A stretch of DNA of 50,254 nucleotides from Pseudomonas sp. (GTDB lineage Bacteria; Pseudomonadota; Gammaproteobacteria; Pseudomonadales; Pseudomonadaceae): the NCBI RefSeq assembly GCF_028293835.1, contig NZ_JAQGNX010000015.1, positions 1 to 50,254 on the forward strand, read 5' to 3'. The position numbers and the translations under genes were made by a program. Positions 33,979 through 42,395 of this stretch are shown one piece after another (position 1 is the first letter of the stretch; each line of letters starts with the position of its first letter). The notes beneath the pieces are model-generated. The model made no database searches. It saw only the letters and a list, made by a program, of their open reading frames with translations, and was not told where the DNA came from.

Positions 33979-35253
33979 TTATTCCCTCCAGCGTTTAAAC
34001 AGCACGCTAGCGTTGACCCCGCCAAAACCAAATCCATTGGACAGGGCATATTCAATGTCCATCGGTCGTGCTGCACCGTGGACGATGTCGATGCCTTGGG
34101 CGGCATCGTCGGGGTTTTCGAAGTTGAGGGTTGCGGGGGCGATTTGATCGCGAATGGCAAGCACCGTGAAGATCGCTTCGATCCCGCCTGCTGCGCCGAG
34201 CAAGTGCCCGGTGGCTGACTTGGTGGAGGTCACCGCAATCGACTCCTGATCACCAAACAACGATTTAATCGCCGCCATCTCGCCCTTGTCCCCCACTGGA
34301 GTGGAAGTCGCATGGGCGTTGAGGTGTTGAATTTCGGATGGCTGAATGCCCGCCTGACGAATCGCCGCTTGCATCGCACGCCGTGCGCCGCTGCCGTCTT
34401 CCGGCCCGGCAGTGAGGTGATACGCGTCGGCGCTGGTGCCGTAACCGACCAGCTCCACAATCGGTGTGGCCCCACGAGCCAGCGCGTGATCGAGGGACTC
34501 AATCACCAGGATACCTGCGCCCTCCCCCATGACGAACCCATCACGGTCACGGTCGAAGGGTCGCGACGCCTTTTCCGGCGTGGCATTAAACGCACTGGAC
34601 AAGGCCCGGGCGGCCGCAAAACCACCGAGGCTGACTTTATCGATGGCCGCTTCCGCGCCGCCACAAATCGCGATGTCCGCTTCACCGCAGCGAATCATCC
34701 GCGCTGCATCGCCAATGGCCTGAACACCCGCCGCACAGGCCGTCACGGGTGCGCCGAGCGGTCCTTTAAAACCGTGTTGAATCGACACATGACCCGCCGC
34801 CAGGTTCACCAGAAACGATGGAATCGTGAACGGCGACAAACGACGGGGCCCACGGCTATCGGTGATACGCACCGCATCGGCAATGGCACCGAAACCGCCA
34901 ATACCCGAGCCAATAATCGTCGCAGTACGTTCCTGGGCATCGGCAGTGTCCGGGACCCAACCGGCCTGAGCCACAGCCTCTTTGGCCGCCACCAGGGCGT
35001 AGACGATGAAGCGGTCCATTTTCTTCTGCTCTTTAGGCGCAGCAGCCAGGTCCGGGTCGAACCCCGCTTCGGCGTCATCGGCCAGCAGCGGAACAACACC
35101 GCCCACCTTGCCCTGTAGATCGTCGACTATTTCATCAGGCAGCCGAACCAAACCGGACCGGCCCGCCAGCAACCGTTTCCACACGGCTTCCACGCCAGTG
35201 CCCAACGGCGAAACCAGGCCCATACCTGTCACAACGACTCGGCGTCCGCTCAT
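33979..35253 (-). CDS. fabF: Beta-ketoacyl-ACP synthase II-like (FabF2)
   Basis: 424 residues, condensing enzyme with the Cys-His-His triad C173 (VTACAAG), H314 (NAHATSTP) and H350 (ATGHLLGAAG), as in FabF. The GPSGDGVGGI-type regions are present in variant form (MSGRRVVVTGMGLVSPLG start). ATG at 35253 has GAGGG 8 nt upstream and begins the family start. It lies 28 nt downstream of the SDR gene on the same strand, so the two are likely one operon. As an extra KAS beside the main fab cluster, it may serve a specialised acyl chain; the sequence does not say which. Confidence 0.93.
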   Translation of the reverse strand: MSGRRVVVTGMGLVSPLGTGVEAVWKRLLAGRSGLVRLPDEIVDDLQGKVGGVVPLLADDAEAGFDPDLAAAPKEQKKMDRFIVYALVAAKEAVAQAGWVPDTADAQERTATIIGSGIGGFGAIADAVRITDSRGPRRLSPFTIPSFLVNLAAGHVSIQHGFKGPLGAPVTACAAGVQAIGDAARMIRCGEADIAICGGAEAAIDKVSLGGFAAARALSSAFNATPEKASRPFDRDRDGFVMGEGAGILVIESLDHALARGATPIVELVGYGTSADAYHLTAGPEDGSGARRAMQAAIRQAGIQPSEIQHLNAHATSTPVGDKGEMAAIKSLFGDQESIAVTSTKSATGHLLGAAGGIEAIFTVLAIRDQIAPATLNFENPDDAAQGIDIVHGAARPMDIEYALSNGFGFGGVNASVLFKRWRE

Positions 35254-35281
35254 GCAATAACCCTCAACTTTAAAAAGAAGC

Positions 35282-36088
35282 TCAAGCAGCCGACGCCTTT
35301 TTATAACGGGCAGCGGCACTGCTTAACGATAAATTAGGTCCTAACGCACTGCGGGCAGTGATAAATGCATCCCAATCGGCAGCGTCAGCCAACGACGGAA
35401 TCGTAACCAATTCGCCCTGATCAAAACCGGCCAGCGCGGCGTCGACCATTTCCCCCACTTCCATTACCATTTCCGCAGGGAACTTGCTCAGGTCCATACC
35501 ACTGCGATCAAAAATTTCAGTACGCGTTGCGCCTGGTAATACCGCCTGAACGCGTACACCGGACACTTTGAGCTCAGCTTCCAACGATTGCGTCAGACTT
35601 AACACGTAAGCCTTGGTCGCCGCGTAGGTTGCATTGAATCGCTCCGGCAACAGCGGGACGACCGAGGCAATATTGATGATTGATCCGCGCCCGGCTTTGG
35701 AAAAGTTATCCGCTGCGGCCGACGCCAGATAAGTGAGCGCCACCACGTTAAGCTGAATCATCCTGTCCAGCCCACCCAGCTCAGATGCTGCCAACGTACC
35801 GACAGACGCCACCCCGGCGTTATTCACCAGGAGCGAAATCGACGCGTCAGTGCGCAAACGCTGTTGAACCGTGTCCAGATCGTCTTTATCTATCAAGTCG
35901 GCCTTCAACACTTCGACCTTCACGCCAGTTTCGCGCAGTCGCGTTGCCATTTCCTCGAGACGGCCTTGATCGCGAGCGACCAGGAGCAGGTCGTAGCCAC
36001 GCTTAGCCAAGCGGTCGGCGTATGTGAAGCCGATGCCGGAAGAAGCGCCAGTGATAAGGGCAGTGCCTGTGCTATTGGAAGTGCTCAT
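35282..36088 (-). CDS. Short-chain dehydrogenase/reductase (classical SDR)
   Basis: 268 residues; NAD(P)-binding GASSGIG at 14-20, NNAG at 89-92, catalytic S142, Y155 and K159 (YAATK), and the substrate loop beyond 180. Classical SDR fold, cytosolic; substrate not readable. ATG at 36088 with AGGAG 10 nt upstream. Its stop is 28 nt before the FabF-like gene, so the SDR and KAS may act together on an acyl chain. A palindromic operator lies 39 nt upstream (36128-36141), so it is likely repressor-controlled. Confidence 0.92.
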   Translation of the reverse strand: MSTSNSTGTALITGASSGIGFTYADRLAKRGYDLLLVARDQGRLEEMATRLRETGVKVEVLKADLIDKDDLDTVQQRLRTDASISLLVNNAGVASVGTLAASELGGLDRMIQLNVVALTYLASAAADNFSKAGRGSIINIASVVPLLPERFNATYAATKAYVLSLTQSLEAELKVSGVRVQAVLPGATRTEIFDRSGMDLSKFPAEMVMEVGEMVDAALAGFDQGELVTIPSLADAADWDAFITARSALGPNLSLSSAAARYKKASAA

Positions 36089-36127
36089 GGATAACGACTC
36101 CTGCGGGACTGGGATGAGGGCATTTAT

Positions 36128-36141
36128 ATTACAAGTGTAAT
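36128..36141. promoter_or_regulatory. Palindromic operator upstream of the SDR gene
   Basis: ATTACAAGTGTAAT is a perfect 14-bp interrupted palindrome (ATTACA-AG-TGTAAT) 39 nt before the SDR start, where the promoter should be. Such TTACA/TGTAA sites are typical of TetR-family operators near SDR genes. Confidence 0.6.
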
Positions 36142-36283
36142 CTTTGGCGGATTATATGATGGCCGCCATGGACAGTGTCAAGGAGCCCCAACCGAGTACA
36201 ACATGCGGACTGAAAGCATAGACCGTCTGAGCCTCACGGCCAGCGTCCAGTTGAATTGCCTGTCTCGATTCAAAAAAGCCAGG

Positions 36284-36314
36284 CGAAAAAAAGGCTGATC
36301 ACCATGATCAGCCT
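36284..36314 (-). terminator. Terminator of the comEA-type gene
   Basis: On the minus strand AGGCTGATC (36314-36306) pairs with GATCAGCCT (36300-36292) around a 5-nt loop and is followed by a run of T. It ends 20 nt after the ComEA stop. Confidence 0.88.
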
Positions 36315-36334
36315 CAATTGGCAACGTCCTTTAG

Positions 36335-36706
36335 CTAGTTGATACCCAGCTTGTCACGGTTCTTGTCCAGAATGGCCTTGCCGATGCCCTTGACCTCAAG
36401 CAACTCGTCTACCGATGCGAAATCACCATTGGCTTCGCGGTAAGCAACAATGGCATTGGCCTTTGCATGGCCGATGCCTGTGAGCTCCTTCTGCAGCGTA
36501 TCGGCGTCAGCGGTGTTGAGATTGACCTTGGCAAAGGGTTCAGCGGTGTTGGGCTTGACCATGGTAGAGGGTTCAGGGTGAGTCGCCGGGGGGCTCATGG
36601 CGGCAGCGGATGTCGGAGCGGGTTGCGCGGCAGGCGCCGCATTTACAGCAACAGAGGCGCTAGCGAAAACGGCAAACAACAAAGACCTGAGTAATGGACT
36701 GCGCAT
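36335..36706 (-). CDS. ComEA-type helix-hairpin-helix protein
   Basis: 123 residues. Signal peptide about 1-23 (MRSPLLRSLLFAVFASASVAVNA), a Pro/Ala-rich linker (about 24-58) and a C-terminal helix-hairpin-helix pair with GIGHAKA (77-83) and KGIGKAI (106-112), which binds DNA in ComEA. ComEA binds incoming DNA in the periplasm during transformation, but natural competence is not established for this organism. ATG at 36706 has GGAG 8 nt upstream. In P. aeruginosa a similar gene lies next to wbpM at the O-antigen locus; here wbpM is about 7 kb away. Confidence 0.88.
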   Translation of the reverse strand: MRSPLLRSLLFAVFASASVAVNAAPAAQPAPTSAAAMSPPATHPEPSTMVKPNTAEPFAKVNLNTADADTLQKELTGIGHAKANAIVAYREANGDFASVDELLEVKGIGKAILDKNRDKLGIN

Positions 36707-37154
36707 AAGTGAAGCTCCATATGTTGGGTGGGACGCAGCGTTCCGAAGCTGCTTTTAGAAGGTAGCCGAGCGCAGCCGTTCGTCAAAACGGCATGAGTTA
36801 CCGGATATTAAGGTGAAATACACGCAGTTATTGTGGGAGGTTCCGCAACGTCTCCGACGCCGCGCTGTCGCGCATCCTCAGGGGATCTCTCGGAGACTCA
36901 AATTATTTTTGCCGACTACGGTTTAAGCCAAACGCCGCGACAGAAAAACGGCAGTGGCGCTAGCGCTTATTTCACGTGATAGCTTATTGAAATCACTGAC
37001 GAAATTACTGTTAAAAAAAGCGGGGTTAGACGTAACCGTCAATTTTAGAACGGCAAATAATCGCATGTGCCGCCGAAGTAAATTTATTGACGCCTGAAAA
37101 TTGATTTTTCCCCTTGAACTGTACGATTTTCCGGGTAAATTGGCGGGAATTATC
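36707..37154. other. Intergenic region (448 nt) with a dispersed repeat
   Basis: No gene is supportable. The repeat copy at 36832-36879 occupies part of it. The rest (36880-37154) is A+T-richer. A candidate promoter, TTGAAC (37114-37119) and TAAATT (37136-37141) with 16-nt spacing, precedes the small membrane-protein gene. Confidence 0.4.
36832..36879 (+). repeat. Dispersed repeat, copy B
   Basis: TGTGGGAGGTTCCGC and TCTCCGACGCCGCGCTGTCG followed by CGCATCC match the block at 11238-11286 in the opposite orientation, differing at a few bases in the middle. A third, partial copy is at 19769-19796. Confidence 0.75.
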
Positions 37155-37373
37155 ATGCGCGATACACTTTATCTGCGCGAACACGTCAGAGTCGTTGCAA
37201 TTTCTGGAGCCGCCATGGCGACCTTTTTACTGTGCTGGGCCCTTGTTTCGGTCGTCGGAACGTTAATCGCGTTGAGCATGATACGCAGCGGTAAGCGTCA
37301 TAACCGCCGAGCCGAGGATCAGCGGCAGAACCTCAGCGAAGAGGCTCAGCCTTCAGCGGTCAAATTGTTTTAA
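37155..37373 (+). CDS. Small membrane protein, unknown function
   Basis: 72 residues if started at ATG 37155; an alternative ATG at 37215 (52 residues) has a better GGAG with 5-nt spacing and directly precedes the membrane segment MATFLLCWALVSVVGTLIALSMI. A basic stretch (RSGKRHNRRAED) follows, with an acidic/Ser tail. This is a single-pass inner-membrane protein with cytoplasmic tail. No family recognised. It precedes rmd on the same strand by 238 nt; whether they share a transcript is unknown. Confidence 0.55.
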   Translation: MRDTLYLREHVRVVAISGAAMATFLLCWALVSVVGTLIALSMIRSGKRHNRRAEDQRQNLSEEAQPSAVKLF

Positions 37374-37611
37374 GGGCGGTTCGTTGCGCTAATCAGCCTT
37401 ATTTCGGCAAACGGCCGTACCGGTCTTCAACCCCCCCTTCGCTCTTGAGCCTTCAAGGGTTTTTCCACTTCATTTACCTGCACGTCCGTGCGCGAAAGGC
37501 ATGATATCTTCTACCCTTACTGCTAGTTCCAAGAGGCGCCAGGCTTAAGCAAGTCGCGAGAAATCGACGCGTTGTAACCTTACTAAAGGCGCACAGAGAG
37601 AGAGGAAAGGG

Positions 37612-38571
37612 ATGTCACGCTTGTTGCTGACAGGCGCTAACGGTTTCGTTGGCCCGCTACTCACTGCCCGAGCCCAACAAGCCGGTTATCAAGTCATCGC
37701 CTTGACCGGTCGATTGTTGGCTAACCACCCCGTTTCAGATGAGCAGATCGTGTGCGACATTCGTGACGCCCAGTCGCTGGCTGAGGCCGTCGCTCAAGCT
37801 CAGCCTACCCATATCCTGCATTTGGCGGCGATTTCCCACGTGCCCACCAGTTTCAATGACCCCCTTAGAACCTGGCAGACCAATGTGATGGGCAGCGTGA
37901 ACCTGCTTGAAGCCGTTCGGCAGCACGCGCCAAAAGCCTTTGTATTGTTTGCCAGCTCTTCGGAGGTCTATGGCGCAGCGTTCAAGGCTGGCATTGCAGT
38001 GGACGAACAAACTCGTTGCGAGCCGCTGAACCCTTACGCGGCGAGCAAGCTGGCAGCTGAAAGTGCCTTCCGGGAATATTTTCGCCAAGGCATGAAAGGC
38101 GTCATCGCCCGCCCCTTCAACCACATCGGCGCCCAGCAGTCGGCGGATTTCGTTACCGCCTCCTTCGCCCGGCAGATTGCGCTGATCGAGTCAGGCCAGC
38201 AATCGCCGATACTCAAAGTGGGGAACCTACAAGCCAGCCGGGATTTCCTGGACGTGCAGGACGTTTGCGGCGCTTATCTGAAATTATTGAAATTGGCCGA
38301 CAGCAGCGACTATCCGCGCTGCATGAACATCGCCTCCGGCCAGTCCCGGAAGATAAGCGATGTACTGGACCTGCTGCTGTCGCTAAGTACAGTGCCGGTC
38401 ACGGTGGAGCTAGACCCCGAGCGTCTACGCCCTTCCGACATTCCTGTGGCCGTAGGCAGTAGCGACTGCCTCAAGCACACCACCGGATGGCAACCCACTA
38501 TTGCCCTGGAAGACACGTTGCGCGGTCTACTGGATTATTGGCGGCAGCAGGTTAATCGCAAGGCTCTGTAG
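37612..38571 (+). CDS. rmd: GDP-6-deoxy-D-mannose reductase (Rmd-like)
   Basis: 319 residues of the extended SDR family. Rossmann motif TGANGFVG at 7-14, catalytic YAASK with Y142 and K146, and FASSSEVYG at 113-121. Reduces GDP-4-keto-6-deoxy-D-mannose to GDP-D-rhamnose for A-band/common polysaccharide. ATG at 37612 with AGGAAAGG upstream. Its usual partner gmd (GDP-mannose 4,6-dehydratase) is not in this window. The stop codon TAG lies inside a REP element (38566-38592). Confidence 0.85.
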   Translation: MSRLLLTGANGFVGPLLTARAQQAGYQVIALTGRLLANHPVSDEQIVCDIRDAQSLAEAVAQAQPTHILHLAAISHVPTSFNDPLRTWQTNVMGSVNLLEAVRQHAPKAFVLFASSSEVYGAAFKAGIAVDEQTRCEPLNPYAASKLAAESAFREYFRQGMKGVIARPFNHIGAQQSADFVTASFARQIALIESGQQSPILKVGNLQASRDFLDVQDVCGAYLKLLKLADSSDYPRCMNIASGQSRKISDVLDLLLSLSTVPVTVELDPERLRPSDIPVAVGSSDCLKHTTGWQPTIALEDTLRGLLDYWRQQVNRKAL

Positions 38572-38592
38572 GAGCGAATCCATTCGCGAGTG
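38566..38592 (+). repeat. REP element overlapping the rmd stop
   Basis: CTGTAGGAGCGAATCCATTC, then GCGAGTGG: the REP core with internal palindrome GAATCCATTC. It supplies the TAG stop of the upstream gene. Confidence 0.7.
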
Positions 38593-39249
38593 GAACGCTG
38601 CGGTGTGTCTGGTGCAACGCGTCGAGCCATTCCCGAATTAATCGATGCCGCACAGGCCAGGCATGGTGGTCACACAGCCTGTATTAGGGCGTCAGCAATC
38701 TTAGGTACGGCGTACGGTCTGGGCAGTTCTGTTTTATCTTCTCGCCGGCCAAATAGTTGTACGATTGTGGGCGCGCATCCGTGCGCAACACGATGCGGTA
38801 CTGGTGTTTGCCCGTGACCGTTCGATGAGAACACGCCGCAAATCTGGCTGGGGTCGCGTTGGCCGCTGCTGTCTGGTCGTTTGCACAGCCCCGTATTGCT
38901 GACCCGCCACCCCGGCGTACTCGAGTGGCTGGCAAACCTTACTATGATTCCTTTCAACTTGCTCATGTACATCGGGTTAAGTGGTTTCATGCTGATCCAG
39001 CCCGCATGATCGCTTGCCGCTGAACTGAAGTTCCACCTGATAACCCCTTTTGCTGTTCAGCTTAGGTAGATCTCGCCTAGATTTTTTTGCTGGCCAGTTT
39101 CGGCGTATTCATACTGGCTCAACTTCAGGTACCGGCGAGCGGTGCCTTCGAATTCAGGTTATTACCCAGCATCTTGTTTGTGCCCTTAATGGTAACCAGT
39201 GTTAATTAAACAAACTATACGCATTGCAAGCAGGCGAAGACAGCATCGC
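38593..39249. other. Non-coding stretch (657 nt), probable gene debris
   Basis: No intact gene. Short minus-strand frames between 38684 and 38935 give protein-like stretches (GKHQYRIVLRTDARPQSYNY) but are broken across frames, so this may be decayed coding sequence of unknown type. The remainder to 39249 shows no features. It lies between a G+C-rich (rmd) and an A+T-rich (methyltransferase) gene. Confidence 0.4.
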
Positions 39250-40107
39250 TCATGACTTCTTCGAAATAGAGTAAATAATATCACTCGGCAATAACCGGAG
39301 CACAGGTAACGATATGGCTACAAGAACGTAAATAATCAGCCGCAATGCTGCCCCCATATTTCCGGTATAAGAAATTCTCGTATGTAAGCCAGCAAGACCT
39401 AGAACCGCCAATCTTCCATTGTGCATCGTCGTGAAATTATTGCGCTTAAGAAGTGCTGATAGGTTATCCTCATTGAAGTAATGCACGTGGGGAGACGGTA
39501 GCCCCTTCTGCCATAATCGCTCGAAAAAAACCCCGTATCCAATTCTTGCAAGAAGCTTTGAAAGTTTGTAAAAAAAGCCACGGCTGCTGGGTAAGTTAAT
39601 AACCAAATATCCACCATCAATCAGCCTGTCTCGGCACGAAGCAACTACCTTCGCTATCTCAGGTATATGCTCTATAACATCATTAAATACGATTACATCA
39701 AATTTCTCGGACGCCTCTAAGGCCTCCGGAAAATACCCCAAGCGAACTGGTAATCCTCGTGCGGCGGCCGATTGAAATACGACGCTGTCGGGTTCAACGC
39801 CCAAAACATCAAATTCGGTCATGGCCTGCTCAACAAACCAGCCATGTGCGCAGCCAACGTCCAACAATCTGCCACCTTCACTCTTAAATTTTCTGATCAC
39901 ATCCAACAAGATCCGAAAATTGCTTACCCGCAAATCACGCAGTCCTGTTTCTCGCATGCTCTCATCAATATGCTCATGAGCCGACTGCTCGTTAATCGTA
40001 GGCAAGAGATCAGATTTTTCGTAACCACAAACGGTGCAGGACATATGCCAATCATAAAAGCTATTCACTAGAGAAGCATCACATACGGGACATAGATAAG
40101 CGGGCAT
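39250..40107 (-). CDS. SAM-dependent methyltransferase with zinc-ribbon N-terminus
   Basis: 285 residues. N-terminal CPVC (C6, C9) and CTVC (C24, C27) form a zinc-ribbon-like motif, followed by a class I methyltransferase core with LLDVGCAHGW (81-90), VLGVEPDS (about 100-107) and VIFNDVIEHIP (about 129-139). The last 35 residues are hydrophobic (a membrane-associated tail). Proteins of this layout methylate sugars or lipids in surface-polysaccharide clusters. The ribosome-binding site is weak. It is A+T-rich like its neighbours and has no partner gene within 240 nt on its strand. Confidence 0.8.
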   Translation of the reverse strand: MPAYLCPVCDASLVNSFYDWHMSCTVCGYEKSDLLPTINEQSAHEHIDESMRETGLRDLRVSNFRILLDVIRKFKSEGGRLLDVGCAHGWFVEQAMTEFDVLGVEPDSVVFQSAAARGLPVRLGYFPEALEASEKFDVIVFNDVIEHIPEIAKVVASCRDRLIDGGYLVINLPSSRGFFYKLSKLLARIGYGVFFERLWQKGLPSPHVHYFNEDNLSALLKRNNFTTMHNGRLAVLGLAGLHTRISYTGNMGAALRLIIYVLVAISLPVLRLLPSDIIYSISKKS

Positions 40108-40834
40108 TTCGTTAGACTCGGTTGATATACATCTATTCGATACTGAACGATGCTAACGCAGTATCAAATGCTTGTCTACATGCTCAAAACTTAGCGTAGC
40201 CATTCTAAACGCTGGGGCAATTTCATCACATAAGCGTAGAGTTTTTCGAGTTCAGGTAGTGCGATAACTTCCAATGCGTGGCGAAATGATCGTAGCCGAA
40301 CCGGGCAGCGACGCAAATATATGCCTTACTTGATGGCATATGCCCAGAGAAACGGATCGACCCGGTACAGGGCATAACGACCGGTATGACCCTTGTTCGA
40401 TACGGCCGAATACCAAGCCACCCAACCTATCGTCAACAGCAGCGCGAGCAGACAGGGGGGGTCCTTGCCTTTCCTCTGTCACCAGCATACTTGCGACCTC
40501 GACGAGCCTGAATAATCGACGGCGCGATAGAAACACAGCCGTTTTCAGCTGCTTCCTGGACAAGGCCTTGTCACGACCAAGCCCCTGCCAACGATGCAGA
40601 CTAATCATGACGCTGGACCGAGAGGTTTAGTCAAAAGCATCAAAGCGACTATTGGGCATGACATTAATACTTTCATCGCGTACTATCTCCACCAAATAAA
40701 GGAAAAATGTCAACACTGAATCTTCAATTTAGCAAAGGAACAATCGTGGATATCCTAGACGATAAAGCGTAGCCACGAACTTAACAAAATTAAAAGTTAA
40801 TTGTCGGCAGTGACGCTGATCTGAGGGAACGATT
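40108..40834. other. Non-coding stretch (727 nt) between methyltransferase and glycosyltransferase
   Basis: No intact gene. The centre (about 40200-40640) is G+C-richer than both flanks and holds the remnant described at 40326-40478. The A+T-rich last 200 nt include the GAGGG ribosome-binding site of the GT2 gene. I see no tRNA, inverted repeat or insertion-sequence ends. Confidence 0.45.
40326..40478 (-). pseudogene. C-terminal remnant of a membrane protein
   Basis: A 50-codon open frame on the minus strand that ends in TAA and has no start codon. It reads like a genuine C-terminus: a hydrophobic segment LLALLLTIGWVAWYSA followed by GHTGRYALYRVDPFLWAYAIK. A stop codon lies immediately upstream in frame, so the rest is lost. 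I cannot name the parent family. The G+C-rich composition suggests it belonged to the older chromosomal background rather than to the A+T-rich island. Confidence 0.5.
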
Positions 40835-41827
40835 TTGAAACAATTGAGCATACCTAGAACAGAAAACAATTTTAGAGTCGCCGTCGTAATTCCTTCCTAC
40901 AAGGTATGCGAGCATATCTTGGGCGTTATTTCTGCAATAGGATCCGAGGTAGAGCGAATCTACGTGGTTGATGACCACTGCCCTGACGGTTCAGGTGAAT
41001 ACGTTTCAAAACACTGTATAGATGAACGGGTTACGGTATTAAAAAACCCCGTAAACCTTGGCGTCGGCGGTGCAGTGATGACGGGTTACAAGGCTGCGAT
41101 TAGTGAAGGGATGGATATTATTGTAAAGGTCGATGGCGATGGGCAGATGGATCCTGCACTCATACCGGATTTTATACTGCCAATAGTTTTAGGTGAAGCC
41201 GACTACACGAAAGGTAATCGTTTTTTTGACCTAGAGCAGATCAGAACAATGCCTAAAATCCGGCTGTTCGGTAATGCAGTACTTTCATTTATGACAAAAA
41301 TATCCTCCGGCTATTGGAACTTATTTGATCCAACTAACGGATTTACAGCAATTCATTCGGAGGTCGTGAAGCATCTGCCATTCGAGAAAATCAGTAATAG
41401 ATACTTTTTCGAAACCGATATGCTATTTAGGCTTAATATTTTACGCGCTGTCGCTGTCGATGTTCCTATGGATGCTAAATATGGAAGCGAGGTCAGCAAT
41501 TTAAAGACATCGAAAATTATTATAGAATTCCTGTTCAAACATTCCCGAAATTTCAGCAAAAGAATACTGTATAATTACTACCTTCGCGATATGTCGCTAG
41601 CGTCAGTAGAAATGCCGCTAGGTATAGCCTTAATGTTATCGGGCTGCATTTATGGCGCAATTAAATGGATCGACTCTATCAGCTCAGGAATCTCTACCGG
41701 TGCAGGTACGGTAATGGCATCTGCGCTCCCGTTAATTCTCGGTGTTCAATTCTTACTGGCGTCTATTGGCTACGATATTGCTTCAGTACCAAAACGACCT
41801 TTTCATAAACTACGGACTAGAAAATGA
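40835..41827 (+). CDS. Polyprenyl-phosphate glycosyltransferase (GT2, DPM1-like)
   Basis: 330 residues. The GT2 domain has VVIPSYK (17-23), VVDDHCPDGSGE (44-55) and the catalytic DGDGQMD (100-106), like dolichyl/undecaprenyl-phosphate sugar transferases such as GtrB, ArnC or DPM1. The C-terminus carries two or more membrane segments (about 258-280 and 288-318). The start is TTG at 40835 with GAGGG 8 nt upstream, an uncommon start codon. It overlaps the next gene by 4 nt (ATGA). Likely loads a sugar on undecaprenyl phosphate for export. Confidence 0.88.
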   Translation: MKQLSIPRTENNFRVAVVIPSYKVCEHILGVISAIGSEVERIYVVDDHCPDGSGEYVSKHCIDERVTVLKNPVNLGVGGAVMTGYKAAISEGMDIIVKVDGDGQMDPALIPDFILPIVLGEADYTKGNRFFDLEQIRTMPKIRLFGNAVLSFMTKISSGYWNLFDPTNGFTAIHSEVVKHLPFEKISNRYFFETDMLFRLNILRAVAVDVPMDAKYGSEVSNLKTSKIIIEFLFKHSRNFSKRILYNYYLRDMSLASVEMPLGIALMLSGCIYGAIKWIDSISSGISTGAGTVMASALPLILGVQFLLASIGYDIASVPKRPFHKLRTRK

Positions 41828-42162
41828 TACCGTTACTGGCGATTGTATGCGTTGTCGGAATTGCTTGCGGCCAAATATTATTTAAACTTAGTGCAGCTTC
41901 TCTACAAAAGAGTGGTTCCTGGCTTGACCCTCGTTTTATAGGAATTTTACTTTTAGCTTTTCTCCTTTACGGGTTGACTACACTGCTCTGGGTGTACGTG
42001 CTCCAAAAATCTGAATTAGGAAAAATATATCCACTTATGGCATTAGCGTTTGTATTGGTCCCCATAGCGAGTCACTTCATATTTGGCGAAAGATTTGAAG
42101 CTCAGTATTTTCTGGGTGTGGCGCTAATTATAGCTGGAATTATAGTTGCCGTTAGAACCTAG
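41824..42162 (+). CDS. Small multidrug-resistance/EamA-type flippase-like protein
   Basis: 112 residues, four membrane segments (about 2-22, 36-56, 64-84, 90-110), of the SMR/EamA half-size type. In polysaccharide context the ArnE/ArnF pair flips undecaprenyl-phosphate-aminoarabinose, so a sugar-lipid flippase role is probable. The start overlaps the GT2 gene stop (ATGA), so the two act as a pair. Only one such small gene is present, so a homodimer or partner elsewhere would be needed. The A+T-rich composition fits the transferred segment. Confidence 0.8.
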   Translation: MIPLLAIVCVVGIACGQILFKLSAASLQKSGSWLDPRFIGILLLAFLLYGLTTLLWVYVLQKSELGKIYPLMALAFVLVPIASHFIFGERFEAQYFLGVALIIAGIIVAVRT

Positions 42163-42395
42163 AAGACATCAAGTAAACCCCACCTCATAAATCTAGCTAT
42201 CAACCTAAGACATGAGCGAGCGATCAGCGTTCGCTTTGGGTCCAAACCTGCTGCGGAACCTGCTCTGGGCGTATCGCTGAACTGAACAGCCGGATTTGCG
42301 GACCGAAAGGATTCTTTCCCGCGTCGTTTGCAACGCCGCCATATTACAAGCGCAACATAGAAGATTACCGCCTCCAGCAGCTTAGTATATATGCG
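42163..42395. other. Gap of 233 nt with G+C-rich patch
   Basis: No gene. Between about 42225 and 42370 the composition turns G+C-richer than the flanks, with no frame long enough to call. It may be a remnant of an older gene or a mobile element, but no ends, repeats or known motifs were found. Confidence 0.35.

Noticed and set aside
36923..37156. A 77-codon minus-strand frame upstream of the small membrane protein
   Set aside because: Basic, low-complexity product with no ribosome-binding site; it overlaps the likely promoter of the plus-strand gene.
40252..40608. A 118-codon minus-strand frame and an overlapping plus-strand frame
   Set aside because: Neither shows a believable protein core; the only coding-like part is the 50-codon remnant in another frame.
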